This document shows, piece by piece, positions 43,876 through 53,157 of a stretch of 64,000 nt of DNA. Position 1 is the first letter of the stretch; each line of letters starts with the position of its first letter. The DNA is from an uncultured Eubacteriales bacterium. Its GTDB lineage: Bacteria > Bacillota > Clostridia > Christensenellales > Aristaeellaceae. The stretch covers positions 59,584 through 123,583 of the forward strand of contig CACWXY010000007.1 of the NCBI GenBank assembly GCA_902764915.1. The letters run 5' to 3'. The notes under the pieces are model-generated. The model did not search any database. It was not told the DNA's origin and saw only the letters and a program-made list of their open reading frames with translations. The translations under genes were made by a program, and so were the position numbers.

Positions 43876-45321
43876 ATGCGACGCACAGCTCTGCATGCAC
43901 TGTTCCTGACAATGCTGGTTCTCTGCCTATCATGGAGCGCTTGCGCCGACGGAACACCCTATCTCACCCTGGAAAAGAATTCGTTTACCGTCTGCGTCGG
44001 TGCCTACGGCTGGATTGCTTCCCGCATGGTTCAGCTGCCCAGCGGCGTCTATGTCAGAGGCGGTCAGTGGGATTCCTCCGATCCTTCCATTGTCACCATG
44101 CGCCAGGACGGCAAGTATGAAGCGCACAGCGCAGGAAAAGCAGTCCTGACACGCACTGTCACAACATCTGACGGCAATGCCTACCAGGCTACATGTACCA
44201 TACACGTCGTCATTCCTGTGGAAAAAATCACATGCGATCTGTCAGAGCTGACATTGTGCGCAGGAGACATTCTTGGCTTTCCGGATATCTCTGTTTTCCC
44301 TGCTAATGCCGCCGCGCAGACCGTCCAGTGGTCCACCTCCGACAAAAGAATCCTGCAGATCGAAGAAAACACGCTGCGTGCGCTTTCTGCCGGCTCCTGC
44401 TGGCTGACGGCCACCAGCACGGAAAACCTCCCCGGGCGCACCCGCAAATCCGTGTCTCTGCGCGTAACCGTTACACAGCGCATGACAGGTCTTTCCCTGG
44501 AGCACAGTGGAGAAAGCATTTCCCTGCGAAGAGGCATGCATCTGCAGCTTTCCGCCCATGCCCTTCCGGATGGCATTCAGGAGCTTACGCTGATCTATGT
44601 ATCTTCCCATCCGGATATTGCCTCTGTCACATCGCAGGGCTATGTAACAGCCCTCAGAGCCGGAGACAGTGTTCTTTCCGTTTCCGTACAGCAGGGTGAC
44701 CGCCTGTTTTCCGAGTCTTTGCAAGTGCATGTAACAATACCTCTGGATGCTCTCCGTTTTCCTGAAAGCACACGAATTGCTTTCAGCGGGCAGACTTTTT
44801 TCCTCAGCCCCACTTGGGAACCGGCAGATGCTTCCGATGTCTCTCTCCGCTATACCAGCGGCCATCCCTTTGTCGCCTCTGTCGACGAAAAAACCGGGGC
44901 TGTTGCATGTCATCAGGTAGGCACAGCCAGCATTACATGCACAAGCGCAGACGGCAAACGCACGCATGCCCGCGTTAATGTGGAGCCCGCGATTCCCCTT
45001 CGCATCACGGAGGGTGAAGTGCAGAACGGACAGATTCTGCTGACCCTGAAAAGCCGTATGCGGGAGACCTGGATCACGGGGTATACGGTAGGACTCCAAT
45101 TTCGGAGCGCAGAAAATATCGTGCTGTATGAAACGGCCTATCAGGTAACCGACCAACTGCGCCCCGCCAAATTCAGTACGGCCAGCTGGCTCCTGGACAG
45201 CAAAATACCGAAGGACGCAGTCTCGATTGCCGTGCGTATCCTCCAGGTCAGCTATGACGGCGGATCCTATTCGCTGCCCAGTGAAGCCCCTCTGACATTT
45301 TCCATGACTGCCGGCTCCTGA
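43876..45321 (+). CDS. Secreted protein with bacterial Ig-like (BIG2) repeats
   Basis: 481 residues; ATG at 43876 with GGAGG at 43864-43868. A signal peptide (MRRTALHALFLTMLVLCLSW...ACA) is followed by about four BIG2-type modules. These are marked by repeated 'SSDPSIVTM', 'STSDKRILQI', 'SSHPDIASV' and 'SGHPFVASV' strands, each followed by a G-x-A or G-x-S-x-(L/I) turn. The final 120 residues form a different beta domain. There is no LPXTG anchor. Likely surface adhesion or a scaffold role; no catalytic motif seen. Confidence 0.8.
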   Translation: MRRTALHALFLTMLVLCLSWSACADGTPYLTLEKNSFTVCVGAYGWIASRMVQLPSGVYVRGGQWDSSDPSIVTMRQDGKYEAHSAGKAVLTRTVTTSDGNAYQATCTIHVVIPVEKITCDLSELTLCAGDILGFPDISVFPANAAAQTVQWSTSDKRILQIEENTLRALSAGSCWLTATSTENLPGRTRKSVSLRVTVTQRMTGLSLEHSGESISLRRGMHLQLSAHALPDGIQELTLIYVSSHPDIASVTSQGYVTALRAGDSVLSVSVQQGDRLFSESLQVHVTIPLDALRFPESTRIAFSGQTFFLSPTWEPADASDVSLRYTSGHPFVASVDEKTGAVACHQVGTASITCTSADGKRTHARVNVEPAIPLRITEGEVQNGQILLTLKSRMRETWITGYTVGLQFRSAENIVLYETAYQVTDQLRPAKFSTASWLLDSKIPKDAVSIAVRILQVSYDGGSYSLPSEAPLTFSMTAGS

Positions 45322-45507
45322 TCAGCCTTCATGGATCGGTTTCTTTCTCGTTTCTTACCAGTTTCCCAAACCATATGCGCAGGCACATTAATCAGTGGAT
45401 TCGCCTATGATTAGCATGTCTGCTTCTTTCTTTTTGGGGAGGCACGGTGCTCCAGTTCTTTTGGATGTTTTAATATAGTCATTTTCTTTATAATTGACTT
45501 CATTGTG

Positions 45508-45536
45508 TTGACGAGTAATGTTCTTTGTTTTACAAT
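45508..45536 (+). promoter_or_regulatory. Promoter of the Fic gene
   Basis: TTGACG (45508-45513), exactly 17 bases, TACAAT (45531-45536). The start site near 45543 lies downstream of the ATG at 45525, which supports the later ATG at 45588 as the true start. Confidence 0.55.
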
Positions 45537-45587
45537 CTATCTGTGTCATTTCCCATGAAAAAGACAATGTTGCAGAGGAACCTGCCC

Positions 45588-46649
45588 ATGCGAGCATTTG
45601 ATTACATTACAGGATATGCAAGGTTTCTATCGCCTGAAACAGTTTCCTATCTGACCCAGATTCATGAACAGAAGGGACAGCAGAATCTGTTTGTTGAGTC
45701 CCACAAGAACACTCTTCTGGAATTACTGCGCCTCGCAAAGATTCAGAGTACAGACGCTTCCAACCGTATGGAAGGCATTACGATCACCGATGAACGACTG
45801 CGGAAGATTGTCCGAAACCGTACTACTCCGCAGAATCGCAGTGAACGGGAAATTGCCGGTTACCGGGATGCATTGACGACCATTCATGAAAACTACCACT
45901 ACATGGGCCTGAAGCCCAGCACGATCCTGGAACTGCATCAGACACTGTACAAGTTCAGCAGTGCATCCTCCGGGGGCATCCTGAAGAAAACGGATCATAG
46001 TATTGCGCAAACCTGGCCTGACAGTACTTCAGGCACTCACTTTATCCCCGCTTCCGCCACGGAAACGCCAGATGCTCTCCAGGCAATGTGCGAAGCATAT
46101 AACGCTGCATTGTCACACCCGGAAATCGATCCCCTGCTGATAATCCCCCTATTTATTCTGGATTTTCTATGCATTCAGCCCTTTGCTGACGGAAATGGCC
46201 GAATGAGTCGACTTTTGATGCTTCTTCTTCTCTACCAATCTGGGTACATTGTGGGGAAGTATATCAGCCTTGAAAAGCTCATTGACGACACCAAGGAAAG
46301 CTGCCATGCAGCTCTTCAGGAAGGTACAGAAAACTGGCAGGAGGCGCTGAATAATCCTCTTCCCTTTATCCGTTACATGTTGCATATTATCCTGTCTGCC
46401 TACCATGAATTCTCTCAGCGCGTCAACATGCTCACTACCAAGGGATTTTCCAAGCCGAATCGTGTACAAGGAATCATAAAGAATAGCAAAGGCGAGATCA
46501 CCAAGGCAGATCTGATGGCTGCCTGCCCTGATATCAGCCAGAAAACCATTGAAAGAACTCTCAGCAATCTGGTTGCCCAAGAAAAAATCATCAAAATAGG
46601 CGGCGGTCGTTATACTTCCTATCGATGGACAAAGGAAAAAGACAAGTAG
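45588..46649 (+). CDS. Fic-domain protein with a mutated catalytic motif and C-terminal winged helix
   Basis: 353 residues. Start ATG at 45588 with AGAGGA upstream. A class-II-type inhibitory motif S-N-R-M-E-G (58-63) precedes the Fic core. The core motif reads QPFADGNGRMSR (197-208), where Fic proteins have HPFxDGNGR: the catalytic His is a Gln encoded by CAG at 46176-46178. The rest of the motif and the nucleotide-binding residues are kept. A helix-turn-helix segment (about 295-345) follows. With the His lost, AMP transfer should be abolished; a regulatory or antitoxin-like role is possible. It opens the AT-rich island. Confidence 0.85.
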   Translation: MRAFDYITGYARFLSPETVSYLTQIHEQKGQQNLFVESHKNTLLELLRLAKIQSTDASNRMEGITITDERLRKIVRNRTTPQNRSEREIAGYRDALTTIHENYHYMGLKPSTILELHQTLYKFSSASSGGILKKTDHSIAQTWPDSTSGTHFIPASATETPDALQAMCEAYNAALSHPEIDPLLIIPLFILDFLCIQPFADGNGRMSRLLMLLLLYQSGYIVGKYISLEKLIDDTKESCHAALQEGTENWQEALNNPLPFIRYMLHIILSAYHEFSQRVNMLTTKGFSKPNRVQGIIKNSKGEITKADLMAACPDISQKTIERTLSNLVAQEKIIKIGGGRYTSYRWTKEKDK

Positions 46650-46821
46650 GCAAAGACATTTCCCGTACGCCTTGAGAAGGATGTCATCATCCGCAAGCTG
46701 TCGCCTGACAAGTCACGGATAGTCGACTCTTCGACTTCTGTGGTTTGGCTCCCATTCAACTCAGCGGGAACAAATCTATTCCCCCGATATAGAATCCCTT
46801 TCACGAAAAAGGAGGCATTAT

Positions 46822-47043
46822 ATGCCCGAGCGTCAGCAGATCACTCACATGCAGGTGAGAATCGCAAGATTGGCAACAGAAAAATAGGGCCTTTCCATTG
46901 CAGAGGTTGGCCGGCTTTTTGATGAGTATCAGGTTTTTGCATATATTCAGGACTGCTTCGGTATTTTCCATGTAGAAGGAGATGAAGCAGTCTGGGAAGA
47001 TATCGTGCCTTATCTGAAAAAACGGGGGTGCGTCTATGCCTGA
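46822..47043 (+). pseudogene. DUF3791-like protein with an in-frame stop
   Basis: A strong AAGGAGG precedes ATG 46822. The frame has TAG at codon 22 (46885-46887) and then continues for 51 codons (GLSIAEVGRLFDEYQVFAYI...) to TGA at 47041-47043. The sequence after the stop matches the DUF3791 pattern, so this is a nonsense-mutated copy. Its TGA overlaps the ATG of the next frame, the usual coupling with DUF3990. Confidence 0.6.
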
Positions 47044-47585
47044 ATGGAAACATACTATGTGCCTTTATCACGGAAGCTACTGTGAGGTTCCGGAACCGGA
47101 TCTGTCCCGCTGTGCCCGTTACTAAGACTTCGGTCAGGGTTTTTACCTTACCTCCTCGAAAGAGCAGGCGCAAAGATAAGCACCTATAAAGCAATCAAAA
47201 GAAATCTGATTTCTCCGCAATCATACGGTGTGATCAATACATACATTTCTCAGATCCCGGTAACCTTGCTGTTTATGATTATCCCATCGCTGATATTCAC
47301 TGGCTTCACTGCATCGTTGGTCATCGTCGCAACCAATACTTTCCAGACATCATGCAAAAAATGGAAGATTTTGACGTGATCTCCGGAAAAATCGCTAATG
47401 ACAACACCAACATAACCATTACTGCCTACCTGGATGGCCTCTACGGAGTGATTGGTTCAGAAAGTGCCGATGCAATCTGCATTCGTCTTCTTTTGCCGGA
47501 ACGATTGAAGGATCAGTACTGTTTTCGGACAGATAAGGCACTGCATGCCTTGACTTTTGAAGGGAGCGAACGGATATGGCTGTAG
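47036..47585 (+). pseudogene. DUF3990 protein (ADP-ribosyltransferase-like), disrupted by stops and a frameshift
   Basis: The first part in frame from ATG 47036 reads CLYHGSYCEVPEPDL, then a stop, then DFGQGFYLTS and another stop. From about 47200 a different frame carries DYPIADIHWLH, GHRR, and later FDVISGKIANDN, YLDGLYGV and LLPERLKDQYCFRT to a stop at 47583-47585. Together these cover the DUF3990 domain, so the gene was once complete. The family is often found as the toxin-like partner of DUF3791 proteins. Confidence 0.65.
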
Positions 47586-47815
47586 ATACCTCCGTACCCG
47601 TTGAAAAGGAGAACGCTGCCATCGATATCACGATCAGCATGGTAATCGATGACTTGTCAACTATGCTTCACAGGTCTGTCGAAACTATATTACCTCAATT
47701 CCTACAGTCCAAGACATGTGCCATACTGTATAATCGCCAGTCCAAGCTCTGGTGGGACGGCCCTACCGCTATTGCAGAAATGTATCTTCAGGAAACAAAC
47801 GAAAACCCGGCATAA
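47576..47815 (+). CDS. Small protein associated with DUF3990 cassettes
   Basis: 79 residues, intact, starting inside the 3' end of the DUF3990 remnant with GGGAG upstream. The segment ETILPQFLQSKTC...LWWDGPTAIAEMY resembles the small partner proteins that often follow DUF3990 genes. With the other two genes broken it may be a surviving antitoxin-like remnant. No catalytic motif. Confidence 0.5.
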   Translation: MAVDTSVPVEKENAAIDITISMVIDDLSTMLHRSVETILPQFLQSKTCAILYNRQSKLWWDGPTAIAEMYLQETNENPA

Positions 47816-48091
47816 GCCATTGCCGCCAGGCTTAGCAATACCCGCCATACTATGCAAAACATGTCGCATTGATAGAGTTCTGATACCACATTGGCTCCGA
47901 ATAAAGATCATGTTTCAAAGCCAAAAACGCTGATTCCTCAGATCAGCCAGTATTCTACGACCGCGATTCTGCAGGAGCTCACTGGGGCATAGTCTGATCC
48001 TAGTCATAAAGGCCGGATGCTTCACGCTTTACATCCACAAATCCACCATGAAAGCCTTACATCTCAGCCATGGAAAAAAAGGAGAGAAATA

Positions 48092-49594
48092 ATGATTACA
48101 GGCGAACTGAAAAACAAGATTGATGGTCTATGGGAAATATTCTGGACCGGTGGCCTCACCAACCCACTGGAAGTCATTGAACAGATGACCTACCTCATGT
48201 TTATTCACGATCTGGACACTACCGACACACTCCGTTCCAAAGAGTCAGCCATGCTTGGGTTGCCTTACGAAAGCATCTTTGCCAATGAAGTCCAGATTGG
48301 AAACCAGACTGTAGACGGACATCAGCTGAAGTGGAGCGTATTCCATGATTTCCCGGCAGCAAGGATGTACAGTGTCATGCAGGAATGGGTATTCCCGTTT
48401 ATCAAAAATCTCCACGGCAATAAGGAAAGTGCCTATTCCAAATATATGGACGATGCCATATTCAAAGTGCCCACGCCCCTGCTGCTTGATAAGATTGTCA
48501 CAGCCATGGACGGAATCTATGAGCAGATGTCCAAGCTCGCTGATACGGACGCCAGGGGAGATATCTACGAGTACCTCCTTTCCAAACTTGCCACTGCCGG
48601 CGTCAACGGCCAGTTCCGGACGCCGCGCCATATCATCCGCATGATGGTCGATCTGATGCAGCCAAAGGCCGACGATCTTATCTGCGATCCGGCTTGCGGC
48701 ACCAGTGGATTCCTTGTTGCTGCCAGCGATTATCTGAAAGAAAATCGCAAAGCAGAAGTGTTCTTCAATCGTTCCAATCGCGACCACTATATGAACCATA
48801 TGTTCACCGGATTTGATATGGACCGCACCATGCTTCGCATTGGCGCTATGAACATGATGACACACGGCGTAGAAAATCCCTTTATCGAGTACCGTGACAG
48901 TCTGAGCGATCAAAATCCGGATCGTGATAAGTATTCACTGATTCTTGCCAATCCACCTTTTAAAGGAAGTCTGGACGCAGAAACCATAAGCACGGATCTT
49001 CTGAAAATCTGTAAAACAAAGAAAACCGAACTTCTCTTCCTTGCACTTTTCCTGAAGATGCTGAAGGTTGGCGGACGCTGTGCCTGTATCGTGCCGGATG
49101 GTGTTCTCTTTGGCAGTTCGACGGCACACAAAGCCATCCGCAAGGAGATTATTGAAGAAAACCGCCTGGAAGCTGTTATCTCCATGCCTTCCGGTGTATT
49201 TAAACCTTATGCTGGTGTCAGCACTGCTATCCTGATCTTTACCAAAACCGGGCATGGCGGTACAGACAAGGTCTGGTTTTACGACATGCATGCTGACGGA
49301 TTCTCTCTGGACGACAAACGAAGCCCTATTACTGAGAACGATATTCCCGATATCATTCATCGATTTGGCAATCTTGATGCGGAAGAGAATCGTTCCCGTA
49401 CAGATCAGTCCTTTTTTGTACCGGAAAATGAAATCGTTTCTAATGAATATGATCTTTCAATGAATAAATATAAGAAAACGGAATACAAACCTGTTGAGTA
49501 TCCCCCGACCAGTGAAATTTTGGCTGACCTCCGAAAACTAGAAAAGCAAATCGGGGAAGAAATGAATGCACTAGAGCAATTGTTGAAACTATAA
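48092..49594 (+). CDS. hsdM: Type I restriction-modification methyltransferase subunit
   Basis: 500 residues. It methylates adenine in the recognition sequence as part of the HsdM2S complex. N-terminal helical domain (about 1-150), then SAM-binding [10 protein letters not shown] and the adenine-N6 motif NPPF (287-290). ATG at 48092 with AAGGAG upstream. It starts the RM operon hsdM - hsdS - recombinase - hsdS - kinase - hsdR. Confidence 0.95.
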   Translation: MITGELKNKIDGLWEIFWTGGLTNPLEVIEQMTYLMFIHDLDTTDTLRSKESAMLGLPYESIFANEVQIGNQTVDGHQLKWSVFHDFPAARMYSVMQEWVFPFIKNLHGNKESAYSKYMDDAIFKVPTPLLLDKIVTAMDGIYEQMSKLADTDARGDIYEYLLSKLATAGVNGQFRTPRHIIRMMVDLMQPKADDLICDPACGTSGFLVAASDYLKENRKAEVFFNRSNRDHYMNHMFTGFDMDRTMLRIGAMNMMTHGVENPFIEYRDSLSDQNPDRDKYSLILANPPFKGSLDAETISTDLLKICKTKKTELLFLALFLKMLKVGGRCACIVPDGVLFGSSTAHKAIRKEIIEENRLEAVISMPSGVFKPYAGVSTAILIFTKTGHGGTDKVWFYDMHADGFSLDDKRSPITENDIPDIIHRFGNLDAEENRSRTDQSFFVPENEIVSNEYDLSMNKYKKTEYKPVEYPPTSEILADLRKLEKQIGEEMNALEQLLKL

Positions 49595-49738
49595 ACATCT
49601 CAGATTTACAAATTCTTCAATCTCGAAAGAAATATGTAATTGGAATGGGTTAATTACAACACAGGTGCTTTTTAGCATATATGATACTGGTTTGTCAGGA
49701 TACGCAATGAAATTAAGTATGAATGGTTATCATAACAA

Positions 49739-49754
49739 TTCGGATTTGTGGGGG
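49739..49754 (+). repeat. 16-bp repeat at the hsdS1 start (copy 1 of 2)
   Basis: ttcggatttgtggggg, identical to 51961-51976 and in the same orientation. It includes the G-rich ribosome-binding region just upstream of hsdS1. It marks the upstream edge of homology between the two hsdS genes. Confidence 0.8.
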
Positions 49755-49761
49755 TGATGGG

Positions 49762-50928
49762 ATGGAGTATGCGACCATTGGTGAAGCCTGTACATTACAT
49801 GCCCGCATTGGCTGGCAAGGACTAACTAAGAGTGAATACTTAGATGAAGGCGATTATTATCTGGTTACAGGAATTGATTTCGATAACGGTCATATTGCTT
49901 TTGATACTTGTCATTTCGTCACAAAGGAGAGATATGATCAAGATCAGCATATTCAACTGCAACTAAATGATGTTCTTGTAACAAAAGATGGTACCATCGG
50001 AAAAGTTGCCTTTATAGATAGGCCTATCGACAAACCGGCAACATTAAATAGTGGCGTTTTCGTTGTTCGCCCTAAGAATCCTGACTTGCTCCTGCCAGAA
50101 TACTTGATGATTATGCTAATGAGCGAGCACTTTAGCAGGTTCATTGAACAAATAAAGGTTGGTTGCACGATTGCGCATCTCAACCAAGAGAAGTTCTTGC
50201 GTTATCAATTCCCACTTCCACCGGTTACTGAACAGAAACATATCATAGAAGTCTATTACTCTGCGACAAAGATTATCGAGAAGAGACAGCGCCAGCTCCG
50301 CACCCTCGACACCCTCATCAAAGCCCGATTTGTCGAGATGTTTGATGATGGAGAGTCACCTATGAAAACAGTTGAAGAACTATGCTCTGAGATTGTCGAC
50401 TGTCCACACACAACCCCAAGGTATGAAGGAGAACTGAAGCACCCCGCAATAAGAACATCAGAAATAAAAAAAGGCTATATAGCGTGGGATACTATGCGGT
50501 ATGTTTCTGATGAGGAATACGAGGAGCGAGTCGCAAGACTGCGACCGGAAAAAGGAGATATTGTGTATGGGAGAGAAGGTACATTTGGAAATGCTGCAGT
50601 ATTACCAGGAGGGTACAGTTTTTGCCTTGGGCAAAGAGTCATGTTATTAAGACCAGATTATTCAAAATGTACTTCTGAATATTTACTACATGCTGTTATT
50701 TCTGACGATGTGTATAGGCAAGCAGTTGAAAAAAATAACGCTTCGACTGTTGCACATGTAAATGTTAAGGATGTCAAGCAGTTTAAAGTTCCATTGCCTT
50801 CATTTGAGAAGCAAAGAAGCTTTGCCTATTATGTTTCCCAAGTCGAAAAATCAAAAGTTGTCGTTCAAGCTGCGCTTGATAAAGCACAACTATTGTTTGA
50901 CAGTTTAATGCAGCAATATTTTGGCTGA
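49762..50928 (+). CDS. hsdS: Type I restriction-modification specificity subunit 1
   Basis: 388 residues from ATG 49762 (GGGGGTG upstream). Two target-recognition domains (about 1-170 and 205-355) are each followed by a conserved helical spacer. The central one contains LRTLDTLIKARFVEMF; the C-terminal one ends QVEKSK...LLFDSLMQQYFG. It sets the DNA sequence recognised by HsdM/HsdR. The central spacer is encoded by a 46-bp block repeated exactly in hsdS2. Confidence 0.93.
   Translation: MEYATIGEACTLHARIGWQGLTKSEYLDEGDYYLVTGIDFDNGHIAFDTCHFVTKERYDQDQHIQLQLNDVLVTKDGTIGKVAFIDRPIDKPATLNSGVFVVRPKNPDLLLPEYLMIMLMSEHFSRFIEQIKVGCTIAHLNQEKFLRYQFPLPPVTEQKHIIEVYYSATKIIEKRQRQLRTLDTLIKARFVEMFDDGESPMKTVEELCSEIVDCPHTTPRYEGELKHPAIRTSEIKKGYIAWDTMRYVSDEEYEERVARLRPEKGDIVYGREGTFGNAAVLPGGYSFCLGQRVMLLRPDYSKCTSEYLLHAVISDDVYRQAVEKNNASTVAHVNVKDVKQFKVPLPSFEKQRSFAYYVSQVEKSKVVVQAALDKAQLLFDSLMQQYFG
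50299..50344 (+). repeat. 46-bp direct repeat in hsdS1 (copy 1 of 2)
   Basis: 46 bases of perfect identity with 52494-52539, same orientation, 2195 bases apart. It encodes the central conserved spacer of HsdS (RTLDTLIKARFVEMF). Recombination here would swap target-recognition halves. Confidence 0.85.
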
Positions 50929-50986
50929 TCTTTTATGCCGTTGAACGGTGTAAGATGATGGTGCACATTGAAAGGAGTGTATCATC

Positions 50987-51955
50987 ATGGAAGAAAAGCT
51001 AGTTAACATTCTAAATGAGATGGCGGAGTACTTGAATGTATCACAAATGAAGAAGTTACAGGAAGTTCTTTTGAATCATCTCTCAGAAGAAACACCTCAG
51101 AAAAAGATTATTGAAAACAGTGAATATCTCAAATTGTTTCTGGATGCAAAACGAATCGAAGGCTGTTCTGAGCGCACTTTACAATACTATAGTGCAACAA
51201 TTGAGCACCTGCTCTCAAAGGTTCACACGCCCATTCGGAAGATAACAACTGACGAAATTCGAGCTTATTTGGTAGACTATCAGCAGATTGGTGGATGCAG
51301 CAAAGTTACGGTAGATAACATTCGTCGAAACATATCGAGTTTTTTCTCTTGGTTAGAGGAAGAGGATTATATCCTAAAAAGTCCAATGCGACGAATTCAC
51401 AAGATCAAAACCAAAACTGTTGTAAAAGAAGTCATCACCGATGAGAGTATGGAAAAACTGAGAGATGCCTGCGAAGAACTTCGTGATCTTGCTATAATCG
51501 ATCTATTATACTCAACAGGAATCCGTGTAGGGGAATTAGTTAGACTTGATATCAGCGATGTCAACATGGAACAGAGGGAGTGTGTGGTATTTGGTAAAGG
51601 AGATAAAGAACGACGTGTATATTTTGATGCCAAAGCCAAAATACATTTAATGGAATACTTAGCTTCACGGAATGACAGCAATCCGGCATTATTTGTATCT
51701 TTAAACGGAGAACATAAACGATTACAGATCAGTGGCGTTGAAATACGGCTTCGTATGTTGGGCCGAAAGCTATCTCTTAATCGTATTCATCCCCATAAGT
51801 TCCGTCGGACAATGGCAACTAGAGCAATTGATAAGGGTATGCCCGTTGAACAGGTGCAAAAAATACTCGGGCATTCACAGATTGACACAACTATGCAATA
51901 CGCTATTGTAAACCAGAGTAATGTGAAATCTTCACACCAGCGGTTCATTGCATAG
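50987..51955 (+). CDS. Tyrosine recombinase (XerC/XerD-like) between two hsdS genes
   Basis: 322 residues. N-terminal SAM-like DNA-binding domain (about 45-135) and catalytic domain with R180 in GIRVGEL, Lys in GKGDKE, H270-x-x-R273 in HKFRR, H296 in LGHS and Tyr305 in MQYAIV. All catalytic residues are present. Recombinases of this type beside hsdS genes switch type I RM specificity. Here both hsdS copies point the same way, so inversion is not possible between them. Start ATG with AAAGGAG upstream. Confidence 0.93.
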   Translation: MEEKLVNILNEMAEYLNVSQMKKLQEVLLNHLSEETPQKKIIENSEYLKLFLDAKRIEGCSERTLQYYSATIEHLLSKVHTPIRKITTDEIRAYLVDYQQIGGCSKVTVDNIRRNISSFFSWLEEEDYILKSPMRRIHKIKTKTVVKEVITDESMEKLRDACEELRDLAIIDLLYSTGIRVGELVRLDISDVNMEQRECVVFGKGDKERRVYFDAKAKIHLMEYLASRNDSNPALFVSLNGEHKRLQISGVEIRLRMLGRKLSLNRIHPHKFRRTMATRAIDKGMPVEQVQKILGHSQIDTTMQYAIVNQSNVKSSHQRFIA

Positions 51956-51960
51956 GAAAC

Positions 51961-51976
51961 TTCGGATTTGTGGGGG
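51961..51976 (+). repeat. 16-bp repeat at the hsdS2 start (copy 2 of 2)
   Basis: Identical to 49739-49754 and in the same orientation. It overlaps the ribosome-binding region of hsdS2. Confidence 0.8.
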
Positions 51977-51983
51977 ACGTCAC

Positions 51984-53135
51984 ATGGCAAAGTACAAGCT
52001 TGGTGATATCTGTGAAATCGTCAGCGGCAGTACTCCCAAAAGTGAAGTCGCGGAGTACTGGGATGGTGATATCAAGTGGATTACGCCTGCTGAACTAAAT
52101 GAAGATTCCTATATTGTAAGCGACAGTGTGCGGAAGATCACGCAATTGGGAGTTCAAAAGACTGGCCTGACACCATTTCCAGCGGGTACTGTTATATTGT
52201 CCTCGCGCGCCCCTATTGGGAAAGTGGCCATTGCCGGTTGCGAGATGTACTGCAATCAGGGATTCAAAAACCTGATTTGTTCAAACGTGATTGATAGCCG
52301 CTATTTGTACTGGTTCTTGAAAGGTAAGACCGCTTACCTCAATTCGCTGGGGCGTGGAGCTACATTCAAAGAGATTTCAAAGCAGATCGTGGCATCAATA
52401 GAAATCGAAGTTCCTTCTCTTGATCAACAGATCGCCATTGTGCAACTGCTCGAAAGAATCAGCGAGATCATGAAAGCCAGGAAACAGGAACTTCGCACCC
52501 TCGACACCCTCATCAAAGCCCGATTTGTCGAGATGTTTGGAGACCCAAAATTGAACCCAAATGGGTACCCAGTACATCAGCTATCTGAGTATATCCAATT
52601 TCTCACATCGGGTTCTCGCGGATGGGCGGAATACTGCGTTGATGATGGATCAGAATGGTTTATCACCATAAAAAATGTGAAAGATTGCCATATTACAACG
52701 GACAATATGCAGCCTGTCAATGCCCCGGACAATGCAGAGGCGAAGCGTACACGTGTTCTGGAAGGAGATCTTCTGATCAGTATAACAGCTGACTTGGGAA
52801 GGACGGGTGTAGTAACAAAAGAGATTGCTGAACATGGAGCATATATAAACCAGCACTTGACGTGTATTCGCCTGAACAGAAGTGTTCTGGAGCCGCTGTA
52901 TGTGGCTTATTTCATGGAAAGTTCAGCTGGAAAGGAACAGTTTATCTCTAAAAATCAAAGTGCGGTTAAGGCGGGGCTGAACTTCAATTCGATTAATACT
53001 TTGCGGCTAATCGTTCCTCCCTTGACAATACAGCAAGATTTTTTACGGTTCGTCGCCCAAGTCGATAAATCAAAATTGATCTACTCATATCCTCCTTGCA
53101 GATATGTCTGTAAACCTTATAAAAGAACAGCTTAA
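51984..53135 (+). CDS. hsdS: Type I restriction-modification specificity subunit 2 with altered C-terminus
   Basis: 383 residues. The N-terminal target-recognition domain (about 1-165) differs from HsdS1; the central spacer LRTLDTLIKARFVEMF is shared. A second target domain follows and ends with QVDKSK. After that point the 19 terminal residues (LIYSYPPCRY...) do not match the helical C-terminal repeat found in HsdS1. The missing helix normally packs against the central spacer and HsdM, so this copy may be a silent donor rather than a working subunit. The 3' end abuts the kinase gene. Confidence 0.88.
   Translation: MAKYKLGDICEIVSGSTPKSEVAEYWDGDIKWITPAELNEDSYIVSDSVRKITQLGVQKTGLTPFPAGTVILSSRAPIGKVAIAGCEMYCNQGFKNLICSNVIDSRYLYWFLKGKTAYLNSLGRGATFKEISKQIVASIEIEVPSLDQQIAIVQLLERISEIMKARKQELRTLDTLIKARFVEMFGDPKLNPNGYPVHQLSEYIQFLTSGSRGWAEYCVDDGSEWFITIKNVKDCHITTDNMQPVNAPDNAEAKRTRVLEGDLLISITADLGRTGVVTKEIAEHGAYINQHLTCIRLNRSVLEPLYVAYFMESSAGKEQFISKNQSAVKAGLNFNSINTLRLIVPPLTIQQDFLRFVAQVDKSKLIYSYPPCRYVCKPYKRTA
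52494..52539 (+). repeat. 46-bp direct repeat in hsdS2 (copy 2 of 2)
   Basis: Perfect match to 50299-50344 in the same orientation. Confidence 0.85.
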
Positions 53136-53157
53136 CCGTATCCGAGGAAAAAGCTAT

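Noticed and set aside
49739..52539. Invertible shufflon of hsdS genes
   Set aside because: The repeats are in direct, not inverted, orientation and no hsdS fragment is seen on the minus strand, so simple inversion between these copies cannot occur.
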